Notes under the pieces: model-generated
The model's database searches: none
What the model was told of the DNA's origin: nothing
The model's input: only the letters and a program-made list of their open reading frames with translations
Origin: an uncultured Pelosinus sp.
GTDB lineage: Bacteria > Bacillota > Negativicutes > Sporomusales > Acetonemataceae
DNA: 64,000 nucleotides
Direction: 5' to 3'
Assembly (NCBI GenBank): GCA_900542835.1
Contig: UQPB01000012.1
Span: 1 to 64,000, forward strand
Position numbers and translations under genes: made by a program
In this document: positions 31,463 to 40,111 of the stretch, one piece after another
Layout of the letters: each line of letters starts with the position of its first letter
Numbering within the stretch: position 1 is the first letter of the stretch

Positions 31463-32227
31463 GTGGTAAAAGTAATCGCTATCGCCAACCAGAAGGGCGG
31501 CGTAGGCAAAACAACCACCGCAGTAAATTTATCGGCTTGTTTGGCTGATTTAGACAAAAAGGTGTTATTAATTGATTCTGATCCGCAGGGAAATGCGACC
31601 AGTGGCCTTGGAATCCGGAAAAACGCGATTAAACGTTCGATTTATGACGCGTTAGTTAATGATGTATCGATTGATTCCATGCTGCTGGATACGCAAATTC
31701 CCACGTTGAAAATTTTGCCGGCAACGATTCAGCTGGCGGGGGCGGAGATCGAACTGGTGCCGGTTATGTCGCGGGAAAGCCGTTTGAAACGGATGCTCGA
31801 CAGAGTTAAGCACCAGTTTGATTATGTGCTGATCGACTGTCCGCCTTCGCTGGGACTGCTGACAATTAATGCTCTGACCGCGGCTAATTCAGTGCTGGTG
31901 CCGATTCAGTGCGAGTTTTATGCACTGGAGGGCTTGACCCAGTTGATGAATACGGTATCCCTGGTGCAGAAAAATCTTAATCCGGCGTTGGCGCTGGAAG
32001 GCGTGGTTTTGACCATGTTTGACGGCCGGACAAATTTGTCAATTCAGGTGGTCGATGAAGTTAAGCGCCATTTCCGGCATAAGGTCTATCAAACGATCAT
32101 TCCGCGTAATGTTCGTTTAAGTGAAGCACCGAGTCATGGCAAGCCAATTGCCCGCTATGACCCCAAATCGCGCGGCGCTGAGGTTTATTATGAATTAGCC
32201 AAGGAGGTAGTTGGCGATGACTGTTAA
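31463..32227 (+). CDS. soj: Chromosome partitioning ATPase ParA/Soj
   Basis: A 254-residue ParA-family ATPase with the deviant Walker A KGGVGKTTTAVNL, switch I LIDSDPQGNAT and DYVLIDCPPSLGLLT. Together with ParB/Spo0J it segregates origins and, in Bacillus, regulates DnaA. GTG 31463 (MVKVIAIANQ) is chosen because AAGGTG precedes it by six bases; GTG 31454 is alternative and overlaps that site. It overlaps parB by 11 bases. Confidence 0.96.
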   Translation: MVKVIAIANQKGGVGKTTTAVNLSACLADLDKKVLLIDSDPQGNATSGLGIRKNAIKRSIYDALVNDVSIDSMLLDTQIPTLKILPATIQLAGAEIELVPVMSRESRLKRMLDRVKHQFDYVLIDCPPSLGLLTINALTAANSVLVPIQCEFYALEGLTQLMNTVSLVQKNLNPALALEGVVLTMFDGRTNLSIQVVDEVKRHFRHKVYQTIIPRNVRLSEAPSHGKPIARYDPKSRGAEVYYELAKEVVGDDC

Positions 32228-33116
32228 GCGGGGATTAGGAAAAGGCTTGGGAGCATTTTTTCCAACAGCGGATAATACCAGCGAGCGGGAAGAAAAAATG
32301 GAAATCTTGATTAAGCTGATTACGCCTAATCCTTTTCAGCCGCGGCGCTTGTTTGATCAGGAAGCGCTGGATGAGCTGGCGCGTTCTATTCGTCAGTACG
32401 GTGTGGTACAGCCGATCATTGTTCGCCGCAGCCCGGATGGCTATGATTTGGTAGCCGGTGAGCGGCGCTGGCGAGCGTCTCAGTTAGCCGGTCTGACTGT
32501 GATACCGGCTGTGGTGCGTGATTATACCGATAGTGAGATGACCGAGATTGCCCTGATCGAAAATCTGCAGCGAAAAGACTTAAATGCAATGGAAGAAGCG
32601 GCGGCATTCCAACAATTGATGACTGAATTTGGCCTGACCCAGGAAGAAGTTGCCCGTAAAATTGGCCGCAGCCGTTCAATGGTGGCGAATATGGTCCGGT
32701 TATTGAATTTGCAGCCGGAAGTACAGGAATATGTTTCACGTGGAACATTGTCGATGGGGCAGGCGCGACCTTTGCTCGCGGTTGAGGATGCGGCAGTCCA
32801 GTGTGAGGCGGCCCGGCTAATTATTGAGGAGGATCTCAACGCCCGCGACGCGGAAGAGCTGGTAAAACGGCTGCTGAATAAGAAGGAGAAAAAGCCTAAA
32901 ATGCCGCCGCCTGAACAGCAGGAGTTTTTTGTCACAGAAATGGAAGATAAGTTCAAACTGGCATTAGGGACGCAGGTGCGGATTAAACCGGGGAAGATGA
33001 AGAGTAAGCTGGAAATTGAATTTTATAGTCCGGAAGATTTGGAGCGGATTTTAGAGTGCATGTCTGCCCGGCAGCAAGCAGCAGCCGCAAAACGGAGCGG
33101 CGCGATCATAGTTTAA
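32217..33116 (+). CDS. parB: Chromosome partitioning protein ParB/Spo0J
   Basis: A 299-residue ParB CTPase clamp. The N-terminal KRGLGKGLGAFFP is the Soj-stimulating segment, NPFQPRRLF and AGERRWRASQLAGL form the CTP-binding region, and TQEEVARKIGRSRSMVANMV is the parS-binding helix-turn-helix. AAGGAGG at 32201-32207 is nine bases from ATG 32217, favouring it over TTG 32211. One parS site lies inside the gene and another just after its stop. Confidence 0.96.
   Translation: MTVKRGLGKGLGAFFPTADNTSEREEKMEILIKLITPNPFQPRRLFDQEALDELARSIRQYGVVQPIIVRRSPDGYDLVAGERRWRASQLAGLTVIPAVVRDYTDSEMTEIALIENLQRKDLNAMEEAAAFQQLMTEFGLTQEEVARKIGRSRSMVANMVRLLNLQPEVQEYVSRGTLSMGQARPLLAVEDAAVQCEAARLIIEEDLNARDAEELVKRLLNKKEKKPKMPPPEQQEFFVTEMEDKFKLALGTQVRIKPGKMKSKLEIEFYSPEDLERILECMSARQQAAAAKRSGAIIV
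32732..32747. promoter_or_regulatory. parS: parS site 2, within parB
   Basis: TGTTTCACGTGGAACA is the reverse complement of a sequence fitting the parS consensus. Located in the parB coding region, where it encodes VSRGT. Confidence 0.92.
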
Positions 33117-33132
33117 TGTTTCACGTGAAACA
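33117..33132. promoter_or_regulatory. parS: parS site 3, perfect palindrome after parB
   Basis: TGTTTCACGTGAAACA is the perfect 16-bp parS palindrome. It begins on the base after the parB stop codon and ends 14 bases before the next gene. Confidence 0.96.
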
Positions 33133-33146
33133 GAAAGCAAGGCGAT

Positions 33147-34574
33147 ATGATGCGGCGAGAGCATGATGCGTTAGGGGAAAGGGAATTGCCGGCGGCTGCG
33201 TATTATGGTATTCACAGTTTACGGGCCCGTGAAAACTTTGCGATCAGCGGACTGCCGTGTCATTATGGTCTAATAAAGGCCATAGCGATGGTGAAGAAAG
33301 CGGCGGCGCAAGCTAACGCGGAACTGGGACTGCTGGACAAAGCGGTTGGCGAGGCGATTGCAGCTGCGGCTGACGAGGTTATTGCCGGCCGCTACCGCGA
33401 CCAGTTTGTTGTTGATGCGCTGCAGGGCGGTGCCGGCACTTCCCTGCATATGAATGTCAATGAGGTTCTCGCCAATCGCGCTTGCGAACGGTTGGGAGCA
33501 GCCAAAGGCGATTATTGGCGGGTACATCCGCTGGAGCAGGTCAATCTGGGGCAATCAACCAATGACGTTTATCCTACGGCGCTGCGCATGGCTGCCATCT
33601 GGCAGCTGCGCAATCTCTGCGACGGCTGCGCCGGCTTGCAGGAGCAGCTGCAGGCCAAGGAACAGGAGTTTGCGGCGATCATTAAAGTTGGCCGCACGCA
33701 ACTGCAGGATGCGGTGCCGATTATGCTGGGACAGGAATTTGGCGCTTACGCTCAGGCGGTGGCGCGTGACCGCTGGCGGCTGTATAAGGCGGAAGAGCGG
33801 CTGCGACAGGTGAATCTGGGCGGCACTGCCGTTGGCACCGGCCTCAACGCCGATATCCGTTATACGCATCTTGTGAACGAGAAACTCCGCCAGCTGGCTG
33901 GGATTGGACTGGCGCGTGCCGAGGATCTGATTGACGCAACTCAAAATGTCGATGTTTTTGTCGAGGTATCAGGCTTATTGAAGGCGTTGGCGGTTAATCT
34001 GACTAAAATCTGCAATGATTTGCGCCTGCTGTCGTCCGGACCCCGCGCCGGGCTGGGGGAGATTAGGCTGCCTGCAAAACAGGCGGGATCATCTATTATG
34101 CCGGGGAAAGTCAATCCGGTAATTGCCGAGGCTGTTAATCAGGCGGCATTTCATGTGATGGCGTCTGATTTGGCGGTTACGCTGGCGGCGCAGGCGGGAC
34201 AGCTTGAGTTAAACGCTTTCCTGCCGCTGCTGGCGCATCACTTGCTTGGCAGTATTGATATCTTAACCAATGCGGTTGGGATACTGGCCGATTCTTGTGT
34301 GCGCGATATCACTGCCAGGCCGGAGCGCTGCCAGGCGCTGCTGCAGAGCAGCGGCCTGGCAGTGACGGCGCTGACGCCGTATATCGGTTATGAACGAGCC
34401 GGAGAGTTGGCCAGACTGGCTGATGAAAGCGGGGAGTCGATTGCGGCGCTTGTTAGCGCCAAAGGCTGGCTGAGCGCCGAAGCGGCGGCGGCAATTCTAC
34501 AGCCGCAGGCAATGACCCGGCCGGGACGGGTTATATCACGAACAGGCGGTGAGGCAGAGTGCAGGAGACTGTAA
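33147..34574 (+). CDS. aspA: Aspartate ammonia-lyase
   Basis: A 475-residue fumarase/aspartase-superfamily enzyme. It releases ammonia from L-aspartate to give fumarate. The flexible catalytic loop signature GSSIMPGKVNPV is intact, with GQSTNDVYPTALR and GAGTSLHMNVNEVLANRA as the other conserved regions. The N-terminal REHDALGERELP matches aspartases better than fumarases, but fumarase cannot be excluded by eye. ATG 33147 and ATG 33150 are both possible behind AAGGCG. It overlaps hydF by 16 bases; aspA-like and hydF genes also co-occur in other hydrogenase-bearing Bacillota. Confidence 0.85.
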   Translation: MMRREHDALGERELPAAAYYGIHSLRARENFAISGLPCHYGLIKAIAMVKKAAAQANAELGLLDKAVGEAIAAAADEVIAGRYRDQFVVDALQGGAGTSLHMNVNEVLANRACERLGAAKGDYWRVHPLEQVNLGQSTNDVYPTALRMAAIWQLRNLCDGCAGLQEQLQAKEQEFAAIIKVGRTQLQDAVPIMLGQEFGAYAQAVARDRWRLYKAEERLRQVNLGGTAVGTGLNADIRYTHLVNEKLRQLAGIGLARAEDLIDATQNVDVFVEVSGLLKALAVNLTKICNDLRLLSSGPRAGLGEIRLPAKQAGSSIMPGKVNPVIAEAVNQAAFHVMASDLAVTLAAQAGQLELNAFLPLLAHHLLGSIDILTNAVGILADSCVRDITARPERCQALLQSSGLAVTALTPYIGYERAGELARLADESGESIAALVSAKGWLSAEAAAAILQPQAMTRPGRVISRTGGEAECRRL

Positions 34575-35782
34575 AAGGGGACCGGCTGCATATTGCGTTG
34601 TTTGGCCGCCGCAACGCCGGCAAGTCCAGCCTGATCAACGCGCTGACTGGCCAGGAGATCGCGTTGGTTTCCGATATTGCCGGTACAACGACAGATCCGG
34701 TTTATAAGGCAATGGAACTGTTGCCGGTGGGACCGGTCATGTTTATTGACACGGCCGGCATTGATGATGAGGGCGAGCTGGGAGCGCTGCGCGTGGAACG
34801 GACTTTGCAGGTGCTCAACAAAACGGATTTGGCTTTACTGGTGATTGATCCCGCAATCGGTGCCGGCAATGAGGAACGGCGGCTGGCAGAAGCGGTTCGT
34901 CACCGCAAGATCCCCCTGTTGGCGGTTGTCAATAAAGCCGACCGCTATCGGGTAGAGCCGGAGAAATTGGACGCATGGACAGCCTGGCTGGGATCGGTCA
35001 CTGTGGTTAGCGCCGCCAGCGGTGCCGGCATAGAGAAGTTAAAGCAGGCAATTATTCAGGCTGCGCCTGACGACTGGGAGGGACAGCCCCTGATCGGTGA
35101 TTTGCTGCGGCCGGGCGACACTGTCGTTATGGTGGTGCCGATCGATTTGGCGGCTCCTAAGGGAAGGTTGATTTTGCCGCAGGTACAGGCCATTCGCGAT
35201 GCGCTTGACCATGACAGTATCTGCGTTGTGACTAAGGAACAGGAGCTGCGCCGGGCGCTGGACAACCTCAAACAGCCGCCGCGACTGGTCGTTACTGATT
35301 CGCAGGCGTTTGCAAAGGTTGCTGGCGATACGCCACCAGACGTATGGCTGACATCGTTTTCGATTTTGATGGCTCGCCATAAAGGTGATCTGGCTACGCT
35401 TGCCGCCGGCGCCAAGGCAATTGACAGTTTGCTGCCGGGGGATGCGGTGCTGGTAGCCGAAGGCTGCAGCCACCATCGCCAGGCAGACGATATCGGGCGG
35501 GTAAAGATTCCCCGCTGGCTGCGGCAACGGGTAGGAGGAGAACTCCGGTTTCAGTGGGTATCGGGAGGCGACTTCCCGTCAGATCTTTCATCCTACCGCT
35601 TGATCGTACACTGCGGTTCCTGTATGCTCAACCGGCGGCAGATGCTGTATCGGTTGTCACTGGCGAGGGAACAGCAGGTGCCAATCGTAAATTACGGCGT
35701 ACTGATCGCCTGGCTGCAGGGGATACTGCCAAGGGCGCTGCTGCCCTTTCCGCTGGCGGCGAGTCTGTTTGCCAAGAGCTGA
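34559..35782 (+). CDS. hydF: [FeFe]-hydrogenase maturation GTPase HydF
   Basis: A 407-residue maturase on which the 2Fe subcluster of [FeFe]-hydrogenase is assembled and delivered to HydA. The GTPase domain has FGRRNAGKSSLINAL, DIAGTTTDPV, DTAGID and VNKAD. The C-terminal cluster site follows the CxH...HCxxC pattern: EGCSHH and, about 50 residues on, VHCGSC. It starts at GTG 34559 within the end of aspA. HydE, HydG and the hydrogenase are not in the window. It implies hydrogen metabolism in an anaerobe. Confidence 0.94.
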   Translation: MQETVKGDRLHIALFGRRNAGKSSLINALTGQEIALVSDIAGTTTDPVYKAMELLPVGPVMFIDTAGIDDEGELGALRVERTLQVLNKTDLALLVIDPAIGAGNEERRLAEAVRHRKIPLLAVVNKADRYRVEPEKLDAWTAWLGSVTVVSAASGAGIEKLKQAIIQAAPDDWEGQPLIGDLLRPGDTVVMVVPIDLAAPKGRLILPQVQAIRDALDHDSICVVTKEQELRRALDNLKQPPRLVVTDSQAFAKVAGDTPPDVWLTSFSILMARHKGDLATLAAGAKAIDSLLPGDAVLVAEGCSHHRQADDIGRVKIPRWLRQRVGGELRFQWVSGGDFPSDLSSYRLIVHCGSCMLNRRQMLYRLSLAREQQVPIVNYGVLIAWLQGILPRALLPFPLAASLFAKS

Positions 35783-35905
35783 ACGATGAATAAAGCGGCT
35801 GAATGGGACGCGTTGACAACTGGCTTGATTTGCTCCCTGCCTGGCGTGGAATCCTGCGGGTTCGAAGTGCGCCGGGCTTTTTCAGCCCAATAGAAAAGAG
35901 ATGAC

Positions 35906-36586
35906 ATGATGAAGGGAACACTGGTCAATTCTGCTGCCGTACTCGTGGGAGCGGGAGCGGGACTGCTGCTGCGGCGCGGTTTTGCCGAACGCTATCAAAA
36001 AACGGTTATGCAGGGACTGGGGCTGGCTGTAGGGTTAGTTGGCCTGGAAATGGCCCTGAAAACGGAAAACATGCTGATCGTTATTCTTAGCCTGGCTACT
36101 GGCGGCCTGCTGGGAGAGTGGGTTGATATTGACAGGCGTCTGAACAGCTTTGGCGGCTGGTTATCGGAAAAAAGCAAAGGCGGTTATGGCGATCTGGGAC
36201 AAGGGTTTGTGGCCGCGACACTTATTTTTTGTGTTGGCGCGATGGCAGTAGTTGGTTCGATTCAAGACGGCTTAACCGGCGATGCCGCCACTCTGTACGC
36301 CAAAGCCATGCTGGACGGGATTTCTTCTGTCATTCTTGCCTCGGCGATGGGCGCGGGCGTAGCCTTATCCAGTGTCTCGATTCTGCTGTACCAGGGAACG
36401 ATAACGCTGTTGGCAGGTCAGATTTCAAGCCTGCTGGGGCCGGCGGTAATCCGTGAGATGACGGCGGTGGGCGGCATTCTGATTATCGGTATCTCACTGC
36501 TGATGCTGGAAATAAAAACGATCAAGGTAGCGAATTTGCTGCCTGCTATTCTGGCGGCCGCTATTCTGGCTACCTTTTGGCATTGA
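35906..36586 (+). CDS. DUF554 family membrane protein
   Basis: A 226-residue integral membrane protein with about seven hydrophobic segments, starting MKGTLVNSAAVLVGAGAGLLL, the standard DUF554 opening (YdfK/YqgA in model organisms). The conserved GEWVDIDRRL and the FCVGAMAVVGSIQDGL segment are present. The family has no firm function; transport is often assumed. ATGs at 35906 and 35909 are equivalent. It lies 123 bases after hydF. Confidence 0.88.
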   Translation: MMKGTLVNSAAVLVGAGAGLLLRRGFAERYQKTVMQGLGLAVGLVGLEMALKTENMLIVILSLATGGLLGEWVDIDRRLNSFGGWLSEKSKGGYGDLGQGFVAATLIFCVGAMAVVGSIQDGLTGDAATLYAKAMLDGISSVILASAMGAGVALSSVSILLYQGTITLLAGQISSLLGPAVIREMTAVGGILIIGISLLMLEIKTIKVANLLPAILAAAILATFWH

Positions 36587-36675
36587 GCTCAGGCGGCTGC
36601 AGCCTGACTAATCCGGAACGAGAGGCAGGGGCTCTTGCCTCCGCGGCGTATAATTTTGGAGAAAGGTGTGAAACT

Positions 36676-37188
36676 ATGGAATATATCAATAGTATTTTGC
36701 AAAATCAACAAACGGGTTCCTGGCTGTTAGCCGCGTCAGCGCTGCTGGCTCTGCTGCTGCTGACGGTAGTCGTCAGGCTCAGCCTGAAGCTGAACCGGCT
36801 GGAGCGGCTGTATCGGCAGATGATGGAAGGCACAACGGGGACAAGCCTGGAAACGATGCTGTTGACACATAATCATGATGTCAGCGCCGCGCTTGCTGCG
36901 GTTGACCGTTTACAGGGAGAGACGCAGCGGCTGGGACAGGTTTTGCAATCATGCATTCAAAAGGTTGGTTTGGTTCGTTATAATGCCTTTGAGGACACCG
37001 GCAGCGATCTGAGCTTTTCCTTGGCGGTGCTGGACGGCAATGATAACGGCATTGTTCTTTCCAGTCTGTACGGGCGCAGTGAATCGCGTATTTATGCCAA
37101 GCCGGTGACGCAGCTGCAATCCCGCTACCCTTTGTCGACAGAGGAACAGCAGGCAATTAAGCGGGCCAAAAGCGCTGAACCGCTCTGA
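36676..37188 (+). CDS. DUF4446 family membrane-anchored protein
   Basis: A 170-residue protein with one N-terminal membrane helix (about 15-33), a coiled-coil region (LKLNRLERLYRQMMEG) and the DUF4446 C-terminal part: QKVGLVRYNAFEDTGSDLSF, LDGNDNGIVLSSLYGR and YAKPV. The function is unknown; it is common near parB in spore formers. ATG 36676 follows AGAAAGGTG; an upstream extension would be unrelated sequence. Confidence 0.85.
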   Translation: MEYINSILQNQQTGSWLLAASALLALLLLTVVVRLSLKLNRLERLYRQMMEGTTGTSLETMLLTHNHDVSAALAAVDRLQGETQRLGQVLQSCIQKVGLVRYNAFEDTGSDLSFSLAVLDGNDNGIVLSSLYGRSESRIYAKPVTQLQSRYPLSTEEQQAIKRAKSAEPL

Positions 37189-37410
37189 TTGGCGGACTAT
37201 CCGCAATTTAAGCTAAATTTGTAGAAAATATTGTTATTAAACAGGCAGGATTTTTCAGTTTTTTCTTGAATAGGTATAAGGTCAGTTTAAAGTAACGGAT
37301 ATACGGCTGCCGTTGGCGGCTTTGGACGTGGAATAGCGGTTTCTTTTTAGCGGCTTTGCACTTTTATGTTTTTTCTAAAAGTGGACAAACAGATATCAGG
37401 TGGTGAGTCA

Positions 37411-38400
37411 ATGGCAATACTGCGCCCCGGGCTCGGCTGTTTACGGCAGCTTTGGGATAGGGCGGCGTTCTGGCGCCGTAAAGAGCCAAAGAATCCGAAG
37501 GGTCCGGATAAGAGGGAATATACGCTGATGATCGTTCCACATCAGGGCGAGTCAGTGATACGAGTCCGAATTCCGATTTTAGCAGTAAAAGCTTCTCTGG
37601 TAGGAATGTGCGTTCTGGCAGTAGCCGGCGCCGGCTTTGCCGTTACCTACCGCAACACGCTGAATGTGGCCAGTGCGGAAAAAACCGAGCTGGTTCGACT
37701 GCGCCAGGAGACAGGCCATCAGTCTGATCAGCTTGAGCAGCTGGCTCAGAAAACGGCTGCTCTGCAAAATGACGTCAGTCGTCTGAATGTGCTGGATGCG
37801 GAGATCCGGCGTCTGGTTGACGGCGGCGATAGCGAACCGGTCTCCCGGTCGGGCGCCAGCCGGGCCCGCTATGGCGGCCAGGGCGGCGAAATAGTGAATC
37901 CAAACGCCGAGCAGCTCAATACGCTGGTTGAGGAGCTGCAGGCAGTGGTCAAAGTCAGGGAGCGGAGCCTGGCTGAGTTAAAGGAGAAGGTGGCCGACCG
38001 CAATGCTCGATTGGCGGTGACGCCATCGATCTGGCCGGCAAATGGTGACGTAACCTCCCGGTTTGGCTGGCGAAGTTCCCCGTTTGGCTGGGGCAGCGAC
38101 TGGCATCCCGGCATTGATATTGCTAACAGCCCCGGTACGCCGATTGCCGCTACCGCAGACGGGCAGGTTGTCATGAGCGGCTGGTACGGCGGTTACGGCA
38201 AATGTGTGCAGATTGATCACGGCAACGGAATTATTTCCCTTTACGGGCATAATTCGGAACTGTTGGTCAGTGTGGGACAAACAATAAAGAAAGGCGATTT
38301 AATCGCCTATATGGGCAGCACCGGGGCCAGTACCGGCTCGCATGTGCATTACGAGATACGGGTAAATGGCACTGCTGTCAATCCGGCTAACTTTTTATAG
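37411..38400 (+). CDS. M23 (LytM-type) peptidoglycan endopeptidase, membrane-anchored
   Basis: A 329-residue protein with a cytoplasmic N-terminus, one membrane helix (about 65-85), a coiled coil (about 88-125 and again before the domain) and a C-terminal peptidase_M23 domain. Zinc ligands are visible: the HxxxD in WHPGIDIA and the HxH in GSHVHYEI. RFGWRSSPFGWGSDWH and VQIDHGNGIISLYGH are typical. ATG 37411 follows CAGGTGGTGAG. It is immediately upstream of a bactofilin, a pairing seen in cell-shape modules of other bacteria. It probably cuts peptide cross-links under bactofilin guidance (inference). Confidence 0.92.
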   Translation: MAILRPGLGCLRQLWDRAAFWRRKEPKNPKGPDKREYTLMIVPHQGESVIRVRIPILAVKASLVGMCVLAVAGAGFAVTYRNTLNVASAEKTELVRLRQETGHQSDQLEQLAQKTAALQNDVSRLNVLDAEIRRLVDGGDSEPVSRSGASRARYGGQGGEIVNPNAEQLNTLVEELQAVVKVRERSLAELKEKVADRNARLAVTPSIWPANGDVTSRFGWRSSPFGWGSDWHPGIDIANSPGTPIAATADGQVVMSGWYGGYGKCVQIDHGNGIISLYGHNSELLVSVGQTIKKGDLIAYMGSTGASTGSHVHYEIRVNGTAVNPANFL

Positions 38401-38422
38401 GTAATGAGGGGGAGAGGCGACA

Positions 38423-38833
38423 ATGTTTGGCGGCAAAAGGGACAAGCCGGCCGTAGGAGCCGGCGCGCCCAATAGTCAGGTTGAAACCGTCATCGGCAAG
38501 GATACGGTATTTAAAGGGGTTATTTCCTCCAATAGCGGCGTCCGCATTGACGGTAAACTAGAGGGCGAAATTATGACCGCCAGCGATGTCATTATTGGCT
38601 CCAGCGGCGTAGCGGAAGCGCAGATTAATGCCCGCAACGCTATCGTCGCCGGCCGTATTGTCGGCAACGTCACGATCACGGAAAAGCTGGAGCTATCCTC
38701 CACAGCTGTGGTGCTGGGAGATTTAAAGGTTGGGATTCTTTCCGTCGGCGAAGGCGCAGTCTATAAAGGCGCCTGCGAAATGCGCCAGGAGGCGGAACCG
38801 GCGGCAGCGAAAAAAAATAACAAGCAGGCATAA
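38423..38833 (+). CDS. Bactofilin
   Basis: A 136-residue polymer-forming cytoskeletal protein. The core is a right-handed beta-helix of short hydrophobic repeats: TVIGKDTVFKGVI, SNSGVRIDGKLEGEI, ASDVIIGSSGVAEAQ and INARNAIVAGRIVGNV. It has disordered, charged ends (C-terminal EPAAAKKNNKQA). It follows the M23 peptidase by 22 bases and ends in a strong terminator, so the pair forms the end of an operon. Confidence 0.93.
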   Translation: MFGGKRDKPAVGAGAPNSQVETVIGKDTVFKGVISSNSGVRIDGKLEGEIMTASDVIIGSSGVAEAQINARNAIVAGRIVGNVTITEKLELSSTAVVLGDLKVGILSVGEGAVYKGACEMRQEAEPAAAKKNNKQA

Positions 38834-38834
38834 C

Positions 38835-38877
38835 AAAACGGCCTTCGCAGATACTACAACTGCGGAGGCCGTTTTTT
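38835..38877 (+). terminator. Terminator after the bactofilin gene
   Basis: AAAACGGCCTTCGCAG pairs with CTGCGGAGGCCGTTTTTT (one wobble pair) around a 9-base loop, ending in a T run. Confidence 0.92.
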
Positions 38878-38932
38878 GCTTTCGTTAACGGTATCAGCCG
38901 CCGCGCAATCGCTTGGACGGAGGTGTACCGAC

Positions 38933-39163
38933 ATGCGTAAAGTTTTGGTAGAAGCAGGTTTGGATCAGCTGAAGCAGCGACTGACAGAACGCGGCTATGA
39001 GGTTGTCGACATGGAAAGCGGCTATGCGCCCGTGGAAGCGGTCATTTATGTCGGTGAAGTCGCCAGCGGTGGCAGCAGCCGGCACGGACCGGAGGGAACA
39101 CGGCTGGTCAATGCCGGCGGCTTAGATCCGGAGGCCGTCATCGACCGTCTGGACAGCCTGTAG
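38933..39163 (+). CDS. UPF0180/YkuS family protein
   Basis: A 76-residue protein starting MRKVLVEAGLDQLKQRL and containing GYEVVDMESGY, matching the UPF0180 (YkuS) family of spore formers, whose function is unknown. GGAGGTG is well placed before ATG 38933. Its 3' end overlaps the convergent yyaC gene by 42 bases. Confidence 0.85.
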   Translation: MRKVLVEAGLDQLKQRLTERGYEVVDMESGYAPVEAVIYVGEVASGGSSRHGPEGTRLVNAGGLDPEAVIDRLDSL

Positions 39164-39742
39164 GCTTGACAAGGCGGGAGGATGAAGACCATAGGCAAGG
39201 CCGGAGGCGATCGTTTCCGCCATTTTCATTACCAACTGCAGGCGGGTGCTTTGCAGGACCAAGTGCTCCATAAAGCCGCCGACGTTGACGATGCCGGTCA
39301 CATAGACATCGCCGACCGGCGGCAATTCCTTTTTAACAGCGGCACCGGGTTTTAAGGCACCTTTGCCGATTGTTACGCAGCCAACGCTGTCAAGACGGCC
39401 AAGACAGGCATCGACGGCGATCAAAAATGGATTTTCAAACTGACGCTGCAGGCGCTTGAGCGTATCTTCCAGATTGGTTGCATGCACCGGTTCATCCAGT
39501 GTGCCGTAGACATAAGGGTAGCGATGCAGTGATTGCAGCTTGCTGCCGGTCAGCGGTCCCAGCGCGTCGCCGGTTGAGCGGTCGGAGCCAATGCAAACAA
39601 TCACCAGTTCCCGGCCGGACGGCTGCAATTCTCGCAATAGCTGACGCATACCGGAAGCAAGCTCCAGCATACTGTCGGGGCTTTGAATGGGATAGCGGCG
39701 TTCTTTAGCTGCAGTTGATGCGGAGTGAAAAAGAGGTATCAT
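39122..39742 (-). CDS. yyaC: Spore protease YyaC (DUF1256)
   Basis: A 206-residue protein with the YyaC signature IVCIGSDRSTGDALGPLTG and VDACLGRLDSVG. YyaC is structurally related to germination protease and to hydrogenase maturation proteases; in B. subtilis it is sporulation-expressed and lies near parB. The upstream minus-strand sequence has a sigma-F/G-like promoter. ATG 39742 has GGAGA five bases upstream. It is convergent with and overlaps ykuS, and head-on to replication. Confidence 0.9.
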   Translation of the reverse strand: MIPLFHSASTAAKERRYPIQSPDSMLELASGMRQLLRELQPSGRELVIVCIGSDRSTGDALGPLTGSKLQSLHRYPYVYGTLDEPVHATNLEDTLKRLQRQFENPFLIAVDACLGRLDSVGCVTIGKGALKPGAAVKKELPPVGDVYVTGIVNVGGFMEHLVLQSTRLQLVMKMAETIASGLAYGLHPPALSSLQAVQTVDDGLRI

Positions 39743-39769
39743 GCCTGTCTCCAGTTTTCAAATTTATTC

Positions 39770-39799
39770 TAGTATATGTCGTTGGCGGAATTTCTATAC
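39770..39799 (-). promoter_or_regulatory. Forespore-type (sigma-F/G-like) promoter of yyaC
   Basis: On the minus strand, GTATA (39795-39799) is followed after 18 bases by TATACTA (39770-39776). The forespore consensus is about GYATR, 17-18 bases, CATNHTA, so only one -10 base deviates. It ends 27 bases before the yyaC start. Confidence 0.6.
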
Positions 39800-39859
39800 A
39801 TTTGCCGGCCCGCCCCCGGAAAACAGCATTTGTGTATACAGCAAAACATTGCAGTACAA

Positions 39860-39984
39860 TGGGTTCCTATACAGACTGCCATAATTGGCCGGCTGCCTAA
39901 AAACGCCGGCCAAACTGTATATACAGCAATAGCTAAATGATACAGTCTGTGAATATTTATTCATTGACTGTATTGTTTTTTTAA
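39860..39984 (+). ncRNA. Candidate small RNA with terminal hairpin
   Basis: The stretch has no reading frame but two strong hairpins. TTGGCCGGC (39885-39893) pairs with GCCGGCCAA (39905-39913). ATACAGTC (39940-39947) pairs with GACTGTAT (39966-39973), with TGAATA/TATTCA inside, followed by TTGTTTTTTTAATA like an intrinsic terminator. A TACAAT -10-like element lies at 39855-39860 with only a poor -35 (TTGTGT at 19-base spacing). It lies between the divergent yyaC gene and the glutamate synthase leader. Confidence 0.45.
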
Positions 39985-40111
39985 TAATAAAATCAGCAGT
40001 GATTTGCGGCAAATAATGAATAAAAGCAGGAATATACGTGTGCATTTTGTGTACAAATACACAGTGGAATCAAGTCCATTTTTCAGAAAAAACAATTATT
40101 TAATATTCATA

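Noticed and set aside
39911..39930. CTGTATATACAG near 39915 as an SOS/LexA box
   Set aside because: The E. coli-type box needs eight bases between CTGT and ACAG; here there are four, and Bacillota LexA uses GAAC-N4-GTTC.
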